Of a DNA stretch of 64,000 bases, positions 44,238 to 51,480 are shown piece by piece. Positions within the stretch are counted from its first letter, which is position 1; each line of letters starts with the position of its first letter. Position numbers and translations under genes: made by a program. Source of the stretch: Fructobacillus pseudoficulneus. GTDB taxonomy: Bacteria; Bacillota; Bacilli; Lactobacillales; Lactobacillaceae. The stretch covers positions 124,001-188,000 of the forward strand of contig NZ_FNWS01000001.1 of the NCBI RefSeq assembly GCF_900108455.1, in the 5' to 3' direction. A model generated the notes under the pieces. It had not been told where the DNA came from, did not search any database, and worked only from the letters and a program-made list of their open reading frames with translations.

Positions 44238-45779
44238 TTATTCCCATTCAACCGTTGCCGGTGGCTTAGCCGTAATGTCGTAGACGACGCGGTTAATGTG
44301 GTCCACTTCGTTAACGATTCGTGAAGAAACCTTTTGCAAAACATCCCATGGCAAGCGGGCAAAGTCAGCTGTCATTCCATCCACTGAGGTAATGGCACGG
44401 ACAGCGACAGTGTACTCGTAAGTACGGTAGTCACCCATCACACCAACAGACTTGTTGTTCGTCAAAACAGTAAAGTACTGCCAAACATCGCCTTCCAAAC
44501 CAGCCTTGGCGATTTCGTCACGCAAGATGAAATCTGATTCACGGACCGTCTTCAAGCGGTCTTCCGTGATTTCACCCATGATGCGAATTCCAAGACCTGG
44601 TCCTGGGAATGGTTGACGCCAGACCAACTCATGGTCCATTTGCAACTCTTCACCCAAGGCACGAACTTCGTCCTTGAACAACTTGTTCAAAGGTTCAATC
44701 AAGGTAAAGTTCATTTCTTCAGGCAAACCACCAACGTTGTGGTGTGACTTGATTGTTTGGGCCGTGTCGGTTCCTGATTCAATCACATCAGTGTACAAAG
44801 TACCCTGAGCCAAGAAGTCAACGTCCTTCAACTTGATGGCTTCATCGTTAAAGACTTCGATAAATTCGTTACCGATAATCTTACGCTTTTGTTCTGGATC
44901 AGTAACACCGGCAAGCTTTGACAAGAAACGATCCTGGGCGTCAACCTTGATGATGTGCAAACCAAACTTGCCACCCAACATGTCCATCACTTGTTGGGCT
45001 TCATTCTTCCGCAACAAACCGTGGTCGACAAAGATACAAGTCAATTGGTCGCCAATTGCCTTTTGCAACAAGACACCAACGACAGATGAGTCAACCCCAC
45101 CTGACAAACCAAGCAAGATCTTCTTGTCACCAACTTCGGCGCGAATTTTTTCAATTTGTTCATCAATGAAACCAGCCATTGTCCAAGAAGCATCTGCTCC
45201 AGCAATGTTGATAACAAAGTTCTTAATAATTTCTTTTCCGTGCTCTGACAAAGTCGTTTCAGAGTGGAATTGCACGCCGTACAAACGATCATCATCATTG
45301 GCAATTGCTGCAATTGGTGTCTTTTCAGAACCAGCAGCAACAACAAAGTTGTCGGGCAACTTCGTTACGTTGTCAGAGTGTGACATCAAGACAACTTGCT
45401 CTTCTGGTGTACCAGCAAAGAGCTTTGAAGGGGCAGTTTGCTTGATAACAGTCTGACCAAATTCACCGTTTCCAGGGTTGGCTTCAACCTTACCACCCAA
45501 GTGTTGGGCCATCAGCTGCATCCCATAACAAACACCCAAGACAGGGATTCCCAACTTGAACACTTCAGGGTCAATTGAGTAAGCATCATCGTCATAAACT
45601 GACTTTGGTCCACCAGAAAGAATAATTCCCTTTGGATTGTATGCCTTAATTTCGTCAATCGTCATCTTTGATGACTTCAATTCGGAGAAAACTCCGAGTT
45701 CTCGGACACGCCGAGTAATCAATTGATTGTATTGTGACCCGTAGTCCAATACTAAGATTTTGTCATTACCTGTGGTCAT
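44238..45779 (-). CDS. guaA: GMP synthase (glutamine-hydrolysing)
   Basis: A 513-aa two-domain enzyme making GMP from XMP. The class I amidotransferase has GVCYGMQ with the nucleophilic Cys near residue 83 and the catalytic His in QFHSET near 171. The ATP-pyrophosphatase P-loop [11 protein letters not shown] is near 223 and the C-terminal dimerisation domain ends PPATVEWE. Its ATG is 3 nt after the stop of the IMPDH-like gene and shares its GAAAGAGA ribosome site, so the two are tightly coupled. Confidence 0.97.
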   Translation of the reverse strand: MTTGNDKILVLDYGSQYNQLITRRVRELGVFSELKSSKMTIDEIKAYNPKGIILSGGPKSVYDDDAYSIDPEVFKLGIPVLGVCYGMQLMAQHLGGKVEANPGNGEFGQTVIKQTAPSKLFAGTPEEQVVLMSHSDNVTKLPDNFVVAAGSEKTPIAAIANDDDRLYGVQFHSETTLSEHGKEIIKNFVINIAGADASWTMAGFIDEQIEKIRAEVGDKKILLGLSGGVDSSVVGVLLQKAIGDQLTCIFVDHGLLRKNEAQQVMDMLGGKFGLHIIKVDAQDRFLSKLAGVTDPEQKRKIIGNEFIEVFNDEAIKLKDVDFLAQGTLYTDVIESGTDTAQTIKSHHNVGGLPEEMNFTLIEPLNKLFKDEVRALGEELQMDHELVWRQPFPGPGLGIRIMGEITEDRLKTVRESDFILRDEIAKAGLEGDVWQYFTVLTNNKSVGVMGDYRTYEYTVAVRAITSVDGMTADFARLPWDVLQKVSSRIVNEVDHINRVVYDITAKPPATVEWE

Positions 45780-45782
45780 GGC

Positions 45783-46742
45783 TTAGTCTCTTTCTTGTTC
45801 AACGTAGTTTGGTGCTTTTTTGGTAATTTCCACATCGTGTGGGTGTGATTCTTTCAAGCCATTATCCGTGATTTGGACAAACTGTGCTTTCTCTTTTAAA
45901 TCAAGTACCGTATGTGAACCAGTATACCCCATTCCGGCCCGTAATCCACCATCAATTTGGAAAACAGCATCGGCTGGGACTTCTTCTTTCACCAAATAAT
46001 CGGATACCATCACCAAATCGGCACCGGCAGCCAAAGCCTTGACCACGTCACCAGAATAGTGAATGCCGCCTTGAGCAACCACCGCCTTTTGCAATGGCGT
46101 AGCAACAGCAGCAACACCCATAACAGTCGTCAAGAATGGAAAGTGAATGTCATCGGCTTGCTTTGAATTAATTGAACGACCAGCAATTACGGCATCAACG
46201 CCAAGGTCATACAACTTTTCGGCAACTGCTGGGTCTTCAACCGTTCCAACAGCTAAGGCAACTGTTGGGACAGCAGCTTTGAGGTCCTTAATTTGAGCAG
46301 CAGCTTCATCGTTAAAGTCGCCATTCAAATACAAGAACAAGGCAGCCACACCGGCATCAACCAAGGCCAAAGCGCGTTCCTTCACATCAGCAGTCAACCA
46401 GATTTCAGCCCCAAGGGCGTAGCGACCAGCGGCATCAGTCAAAGTCTGTGGGTTCTTGTCCAAATCAACCGCAGATTGCTTCACTGCTTCCACGGCGGCA
46501 ACCTGGTCAGCAATCTTTTCACTGGCAGCCACTAAACCAAGTCCACCAGATTGAGCAATCGCTAAAACAAGGTCAGTAGCGTTAGCGTCAGGGTTCAAAG
46601 TTGCCCCAGCTAATGGGTTATTCAAGGCTAAATCACCAAGACTAGTCTTCAAATCCACCATATGTGGCAAGACATTTGAAGCGGCTGGAACCAACAATGT
46701 TTCATCGTAACCCAAGCCGTGTTGTACGTTTGTATCAGTCAT
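45783..46742 (-). CDS. Catalytically degenerate IMP-dehydrogenase-family protein
   Basis: A 319-aa TIM-barrel IMPDH relative between guaB and guaA. The N-terminus (GYDETLLVPAASNVLP, residues 11-26) and C-terminus (IDGGLRAGMGYTGS near 263-276 and GLKESHPHDVEITKKAPNY at 295-313) match ordinary bacterial IMPDH. Every catalytic feature is gone: the SAAMDTVTE segment reads AGATLNPDA, the Cys loop GPGSICTTR is replaced by AGRSINSKQ, DSAHG is YLNGD, and the whole mobile flap (about 55 residues with RYFQ) is deleted. There is no CBS domain. Despite this the frame is intact and closely packed in the operon, so it is not a decaying pseudogene. Start at ATG 46742, 5 nt after GGGAG. It may be a partner or regulator of GuaB. 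Confidence 0.88.
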   Translation of the reverse strand: MTDTNVQHGLGYDETLLVPAASNVLPHMVDLKTSLGDLALNNPLAGATLNPDANATDLVLAIAQSGGLGLVAASEKIADQVAAVEAVKQSAVDLDKNPQTLTDAAGRYALGAEIWLTADVKERALALVDAGVAALFLYLNGDFNDEAAAQIKDLKAAVPTVALAVGTVEDPAVAEKLYDLGVDAVIAGRSINSKQADDIHFPFLTTVMGVAAVATPLQKAVVAQGGIHYSGDVVKALAAGADLVMVSDYLVKEEVPADAVFQIDGGLRAGMGYTGSHTVLDLKEKAQFVQITDNGLKESHPHDVEITKKAPNYVEQERD

Positions 46743-46795
46743 CATTTCTCCCAATCAATCTTTTATCTCAATCAGTTTTAAATACTACTTACTGC

Positions 46796-47908
46796 TTACA
46801 AAGAAGCTTGGTAATCAAAGACAGTCGTTGTTCTTTGAACATTATCAGCTTGGTCAATGGCTTCTTGAACATTCTTGACGCCGGCTTCGGCCATTTCATT
46901 CTTCAAATGATCCAAAATTGGCAACAAGATATCAGCCAAAGTTCCCTTATAAGCCACGCGGGCTTCGATACCTTCTGGTACCATCTTCTTGGCTTCATTC
47001 ACTTCACCTTGGAAGTAACGGTCCTTTGACCCATTTTCCATGGCAGCAATTGAACCCATACCGCGGTAGAACTTAAACTTCTGACCGTTGTCTTCAAAGA
47101 CTTCACCGGGAGTTTCCTTGGTTCCTGAGAACATTGAACCAAGCATAACGGCATTACCACCCATGGCAATTGCCTTCATGATGTCATCAGGTGTCTTGGC
47201 TCCACCATCGGCAATAATTGCCTTACCGCGGCGCTTAGCTTCCTTCGCAGCATCACGAATGGCTGACAATTGTGGCACACCAATTCCGGCAACCACTCGA
47301 GTAGTACAAATTGATCCAGGACCAATTCCAACCTTAACCACGTCAGCACCAGCATCATATAAGTCAGATGCTGCGCCTTCAGTAGCGATGTTTCCAGCAA
47401 TAATGTTGACGTCAGGGAAGGCGTCTTTAACTTCGCGAACCTTACGCAAAACCCCTTCTGACTGTCCATGAGCAGAATCCAAGATAATCGCATCGGCACC
47501 GGCATTCACCATGGCAGCAGCCCGATCAACCGTGTCATTAGTTACCCCAACGGCACCAGCGACAATCAAACGCCCCTGTGCATCAGTGGCTGAATTGGGA
47601 AACTTAGCCAAATCAACGGCAGCTGCCTTGACCTTAGCAACTTCCGCTGCCTGATCAGCAATCGTCATGTTCTTGTGAATCACACCAAGTCCACCAAACT
47701 GAGCCAAGGTAATGGCAAAGTTCGCTTCCGTAACCGTGTCCATTGCGGCTGATAGCAAAGGAATCTTCAGCTTTAAGGTGGGTGTCAACTCCGTTTCTAA
47801 AGAAACAGCATCAACTGATACTTCGTCATGCTTCGTGTCTGCCATTTTCATGTCATCAAATGTCAAACCCATTGGGACGAACTTATTTTTAATATTAAAT
47901 TCTGCCAT
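46796..47908 (-). CDS. guaB: IMP dehydrogenase, CBS-less, with altered C-terminus
   Basis: A 370-aa IMPDH converting IMP to XMP. It has LTFDDM near residue 15, LLSAAMDTVTEA near 51, GGLGVIHKNM near 72, ILDSAHG near 142, the catalytic loop GIGPGSICTTR with Cys201, IADGGAKTPDDI near 232 and the flap YRGMGSIAAMENGSKDRYFQ at 281-300. The regulatory CBS pair is absent, as in some lactic acid bacteria. Unusually, after YKG (near 320) the expected GGLRSGMGYTG reads DHLKNEMAEAG, and the ESHPHDVxITKEAPNY tail is replaced by RTTTVFDYQASL. ATG 47908 has GAGGAG 4 nt upstream; the longer reading runs through the riboswitch terminator. Confidence 0.94.
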   Translation of the reverse strand: MAEFNIKNKFVPMGLTFDDMKMADTKHDEVSVDAVSLETELTPTLKLKIPLLSAAMDTVTEANFAITLAQFGGLGVIHKNMTIADQAAEVAKVKAAAVDLAKFPNSATDAQGRLIVAGAVGVTNDTVDRAAAMVNAGADAIILDSAHGQSEGVLRKVREVKDAFPDVNIIAGNIATEGAASDLYDAGADVVKVGIGPGSICTTRVVAGIGVPQLSAIRDAAKEAKRRGKAIIADGGAKTPDDIMKAIAMGGNAVMLGSMFSGTKETPGEVFEDNGQKFKFYRGMGSIAAMENGSKDRYFQGEVNEAKKMVPEGIEARVAYKGTLADILLPILDHLKNEMAEAGVKNVQEAIDQADNVQRTTTVFDYQASL

Positions 47909-47938
47909 GATTCTCCTCACCATCCTGCAGATATAGGC

Positions 47939-47981
47939 AAAAAAAGAGCATTTTGCAGCCACACAGCTCCGCAAAATGCTC
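47939..47981 (-). terminator. Riboswitch-controlled terminator of guaB
   Basis: GAGCATTTTGC pairs perfectly with GCAAAATGCTC around a 14-nt loop and is followed by T7. It lies between the guanine aptamer and the guaB ribosome site. Confidence 0.92.
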
Positions 47982-48001
47982 CCTAAAAATACTTTAGTTG
48001 G

Positions 48002-48075
48002 CACTCACGGATAGTCACGACTTTTGGGGCGTGGTAGAGACTGCTGGCCATTTTCCAGCGATATATCTGTAAATT
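48002..48075 (-). ncRNA. Guanine (purine) riboswitch aptamer
   Basis: P1 TTTACAGATA/TATCCGTGAG (one mismatch, some G-U), J1/2 TATCG, P2 GCTGG/CCAGC with loop AAAATGG, J2/3 AGTCTCTACC, P3 CACG/CGTG with loop CCCCAAAAGT and J3/1 GACTAT. The loop GG and CC bases can form the L2-L3 kissing pairs. The C in GACTAT is the guanine-specifying base. With the terminator downstream this is an OFF switch: guanine should stop transcription of guaB, the guaB-like gene and guaA. Confidence 0.92.
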
Positions 48076-48096
48076 TCTGTTAAATTGTTATTCACC

Positions 48097-48125
48097 ATTG
48101 TACCCGGTTTTTTCTCATTAAGCAA
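48097..48125 (-). promoter_or_regulatory. Promoter of the guaB operon
   Basis: TTGCTT (48120-48125), 17-nt spacer, TACAAT (48097-48102); start near 48090, just before the aptamer. Confidence 0.7.
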
Positions 48126-48150
48126 TAGAAAAATCCGAACATTAAATAAG

Positions 48151-48176
48151 AAAAAAATGAGGAATTAATCCTCATC
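48151..48176 (-). terminator. Terminator overlapping the YitT gene stop
   Basis: ATGAGGA-TTAA-TTCCTCAT-type stem followed by T7; the 5' arm is formed by the last codons of the gene. Confidence 0.75.
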
Positions 48177-49139
48177 TTTTAATTGATTCAATTGGTCTGC
48201 CAACTGCTGTTCTGCTTCCAGTTGCGCATCAATCGTAATAGCCTTTGGCGCCATTGATTTCTTCATTTGAAGCTGACGGTCAGCATCCCAGAACTCACCA
48301 GCAACTGAAACCGTCGACAAGAAATTGATGAAGGCTTTGGGGTCTTCATGACGGACCGTTTCTTGCATTTCAAAGAGTTCAAACCGCGAGATAACCATCA
48401 TCAAAGTCGTTGACTCACGCTTAGTATAAGCCCCCTCAGATGGCAAAATTGTAATTCCCCGAATTAAGTCACGGTGCAAGGCGTCGATCACCTCGGGACC
48501 CTTGGTCGTCACAATCATCGCCGTTAACTTCTGGTAACCAGTATAAATCGCATCAATTACCCGACCAGTAGCGTAAATCCCAATTAGGGTATAAAGGGCA
48601 TTTTGCCAACCAATAAAGGAACCGGCAATCAAAACAATCACAAAGTTGACTGCATTGTTAAATGCACCGATTGACTTCCCCGTTCGCTTTTGAACTACCA
48701 TCGAAATGATGTCAAAGCCACCCGTTGAAAAACCATAACGCAAAGCAACACCAACAGAAGCCCCAACCAAGAGCCCACCAAAGAGCGAAGCTAAGAGTGG
48801 CTGAGTTGTAAATGGGTGCACGGGCACGAAAATCAACATGAAGGAAACGACCACCGCGTTGATGAAGGAAACAATGGTGAACTTACCACCAATCATCTTC
48901 CAGCCCATGATTCCAATTGGAATGTTAAAGATTAAGAAAAAGAGTCCAGTTGGAATCCGAAAATGCCAGATATTAAAGACTAATAAAGAAAGTAACTGAG
49001 AAATACCATTAATTCCAACAGAAAAAATATCGTTGGGAATTAAGAAGTAATTTAGTCCAAAGACTTGCAGTCCAACCGAGAGAATAAAGACGGCAACCGT
49101 TAAGGTATTTTTACGCCAATTTTTTTTCCGAGATTGCAT
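48165..49139 (-). CDS. YitT family membrane protein (DUF161/DUF2179)
   Basis: A 324-aa protein with five to six hydrophobic segments in the first 200 residues (family signatures NYFLIPNDIFSVGINGISQLL near 29 in parts, GASVGVALRYGFSTGGFDII near 127) followed by a cytosolic DUF2179 domain (LTAMIVTTKGPEVIDALHRD, GITILPSEGAYTKRE). Biological role is unknown for the family. The ATG at 49139 (MQSRKKNW) has AGAGGGG upstream; the longer reading is not supported. Confidence 0.88.
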   Translation of the reverse strand: MQSRKKNWRKNTLTVAVFILSVGLQVFGLNYFLIPNDIFSVGINGISQLLSLLVFNIWHFRIPTGLFFLIFNIPIGIMGWKMIGGKFTIVSFINAVVVSFMLIFVPVHPFTTQPLLASLFGGLLVGASVGVALRYGFSTGGFDIISMVVQKRTGKSIGAFNNAVNFVIVLIAGSFIGWQNALYTLIGIYATGRVIDAIYTGYQKLTAMIVTTKGPEVIDALHRDLIRGITILPSEGAYTKRESTTLMMVISRFELFEMQETVRHEDPKAFINFLSTVSVAGEFWDADRQLQMKKSMAPKAITIDAQLEAEQQLADQLNQLKDED

Positions 49140-49242
49140 AGCAAACCCCTCTTTCACAAAGAATTTATCACTGACCTTCATCATATCACAGAAGACAGCG
49201 ACAATCAGTCTTGCGCTGCATTTTTTTCGAATAAGTGACAAC

Positions 49243-49272
49243 AAAAAAACCAAGGCTTTGACCTTGGTTTTT
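49243..49272 (-). terminator. Terminator of the flippase-like gene
   Basis: CCAAGG-TCAAAG-CCTTGG with flanking A5/T7 (minus strand). Confidence 0.88.
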
Positions 49273-49279
49273 GTAAAAA

Positions 49280-51376
49280 TTATTCACTCTTTGTATTTGG
49301 CCGTTGTCCGCGGGACAAAACTTGCTTTAAAAGGCCAAAACGGCGGTATAAGACAAGCAAAACAACCAGACCGGCTAGGACAGCCAAGCCCGTCGAAAGT
49401 CCGGCTCCGACCTTGCTATCGGCTGCTAAGAGATAAGTTTCTGACAGCCAAGCCACCAAATAGGCGACTAAGGCCATTGCAATTGATGCCAAATACGTTT
49501 TTAACAGCGTACCGTGAATCGTTGCAAAAGAGACATGGTAGTTGTTCTTGAGAAAACGCAACATCAAGCCTAAGGACCAGCCTAAACCAATAGCAGTAGC
49601 AATCAACGCCCCCATTCCCTGGAAGAAGTACAGCAACGGTGCTTGGATAATCAGCTTGATCAAAAATCCCCAACCAAAGGCCCGCATCACCTCTCGTCCA
49701 TGAGACAACGCCTGTAAAACAAAGGCGAGCAACATGAACAAAGACATAATAATCGTCAAAATTGCCGAGAATTGGAGCAAATAAACCCCTTCTTGGACGG
49801 TGTGATCAATTGGATAGAAGAACCGGTACAAAGGACCTGCAACGGCGTACATCCCCAATGCCGCTGGAATCAAAACCAACGACGTTAAGCGTAGAACGGC
49901 AATTAATTGCGTCCGTAATTCGGTGAAATTCCCCTCTGCCTTTTTGGCCGCTAAAATTGGCAAGGCTGTGGCGGCAATACTAGTAGCAAAGGAAATCACA
50001 ATCATCACCAACTTATTTGGGTTGGCCGAAAAAAGGGCAAACTGTATTTGCAGTTCACTTAAGCTTGTATGAAAGAAAGCTTTCATCAAGGGGAAGAAAG
50101 TGTACTGATCAACAAATAAGAACAGGTTGGTTGAAGAACCAATCACCACAAAGGGCCAAGACTCCTTCAAAATGTTGCCAACCATGGCTAACGTCCGGCT
50201 GCCAGTTGCCTGTTGGTCAACATGGCGGTGCCGGCTTAACGTCGTTGCTTGACTGTTTGAATCATTCAAGTTTTGTCCCGGGACTCCGGAGGCCGCTGGA
50301 TGAATCAAGCGCGCGTAGCGCACCCAGCCATAGCACAAGACGGCTAAGGAGAATAAGGCCCCAATGAAGGCGGCAAAGGTCGACTGAACGACGGCCCCGG
50401 TCCAGTTGCTGCTATCATGACTCAAGACCAACCAAGTCGCCGCCAACAGATAAATTACCCGGCCAACCTGTTCTAAGATATCGGACAAAGCCGAGATATG
50501 CATCAACTGGTGACCCTGAAAGATTCCCCGGATCATTGACATGACCGGAAAGACGAGGACGGCCGGTGCCAATGAATGCAAGACTGGCACCACTTCGGCG
50601 TTGCCATTTGATAACCAAGGGGCGGCCACATACAATAGCAAAGAGAAGACCAGGCCAAGAACAAGGCCAATTTGTAGGGACTTTTTCGTCAAAGACCACA
50701 GGCCTGCTTGATCTTTTTTAGCAATCAACTGGGCCATTACCTTTGAAATCGCCGATGGGAAACCAAAGGTCGCAATCGAAAGTAAAATCGCATAAATGTT
50801 GTAACCCTGTGAGAAAAGCGCATTTCCCTGGTTAGCGGCCGCACCCAGCATGGCGAGCCATGGCAAAATGTAGACCGCCCCCAAAAGCCGGGACACAATG
50901 TTTCCCAATGAAAGCCAAAAAGAACCCTTAACCAGGGCGTTATCCCCCGCATGAGCATTTTGACTTTGATCAATTGCCTGGCCGTCGCTAGCAGACTGTC
51001 CGAGGTTCGCCACCGTTTGATCGGCTAGCGCACTAACATCCACTTCTTGGTCGGCCAAAGTACTGAGATCAACTTTTTGTTCTTTCCAGTCGCTAACGAC
51101 TGGTTGGTCAGTGGCTTTAGCCTGGCTTGAATTGTCCAAATGAGCAACTCCGGCTGGTCGCTTGAACTTTGATGTAGCAGCCTGGCGCTGCTGCTTTTGT
51201 TTGTTATTCGCTTCTTTTTTCTGATTAGCAGACCAAAAACTCTTGGCCTTCTTACCCCGACTCCGTGGGCGTAAGTTTCCCTCGAGCTTAGCAAGCAATT
51301 CATCGGCTGTTAAATAATCTTCAGCCCGTTGACTATCCTTTGACAAGTCCCCTTGTCGCTTTGAATCATGGGTCAT
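49280..51376 (-). CDS. MurJ/SpoVB-type lipid flippase with long N-terminal extension
   Basis: A 698-aa polysaccharide-biosynthesis (MOP superfamily) protein. The membrane part starts near residue 149 (GSFWLSLGNIVSRLLGAVYI) and has about 14 helices; the family stretch FPSAISKVMAQLIAKKDQAG is near 203. It probably flips an undecaprenyl-linked wall precursor, like YtgP. Before the first helix lies an extra, hydrophilic region of about 148 residues: basic and Gln/Lys-rich around 40-75, then acidic with a short repeat (LSTLADQEVD, VSALADQTVA). This makes the protein much longer than usual relatives of about 540 aa. AAAGGGG precedes the ATG; leuS is upstream. Confidence 0.88.
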   Translation of the reverse strand: MTHDSKRQGDLSKDSQRAEDYLTADELLAKLEGNLRPRSRGKKAKSFWSANQKKEANNKQKQQRQAATSKFKRPAGVAHLDNSSQAKATDQPVVSDWKEQKVDLSTLADQEVDVSALADQTVANLGQSASDGQAIDQSQNAHAGDNALVKGSFWLSLGNIVSRLLGAVYILPWLAMLGAAANQGNALFSQGYNIYAILLSIATFGFPSAISKVMAQLIAKKDQAGLWSLTKKSLQIGLVLGLVFSLLLYVAAPWLSNGNAEVVPVLHSLAPAVLVFPVMSMIRGIFQGHQLMHISALSDILEQVGRVIYLLAATWLVLSHDSSNWTGAVVQSTFAAFIGALFSLAVLCYGWVRYARLIHPAASGVPGQNLNDSNSQATTLSRHRHVDQQATGSRTLAMVGNILKESWPFVVIGSSTNLFLFVDQYTFFPLMKAFFHTSLSELQIQFALFSANPNKLVMIVISFATSIAATALPILAAKKAEGNFTELRTQLIAVLRLTSLVLIPAALGMYAVAGPLYRFFYPIDHTVQEGVYLLQFSAILTIIMSLFMLLAFVLQALSHGREVMRAFGWGFLIKLIIQAPLLYFFQGMGALIATAIGLGWSLGLMLRFLKNNYHVSFATIHGTLLKTYLASIAMALVAYLVAWLSETYLLAADSKVGAGLSTGLAVLAGLVVLLVLYRRFGLLKQVLSRGQRPNTKSE

Positions 51377-51399
51377 GACGTTCCCCTTTAAATATGTAC

Positions 51400-51425
51400 C
51401 CCACCAGCCGTCATTTGCTGGTGGG
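51400..51425 (-). repeat. Stable intercistronic hairpin between leuS and the flippase-like gene
   Basis: CCCACCAGC-N8-GCTGGTGGG, 9 perfect GC-rich pairs, with no T-run behind it, so it is more likely an mRNA processing or stabilising element than a terminator. Confidence 0.6.
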
Positions 51426-51480
51426 TTGTCTTGGAAAATTTAGTCTAAATCAGCTAAACACCAAGATAACACGTTCGCCC

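Noticed and set aside
44833-45456. 207-residue plus-strand ORF
   Set aside because: Antisense shadow of guaA; no ribosome site and protein-like only by codon mirror.
45783-46742. Guanosine 5'-phosphate reductase (guaC) assignment
   Set aside because: GMP reductase also needs the Cys loop, which is missing; the C-terminal tail is of IMPDH type.
47909-48004. N-terminal extension of guaB (32 more residues)
   Set aside because: It translates the riboswitch terminator; the ATG at 47908 has a good ribosome site and the normal N-terminus.
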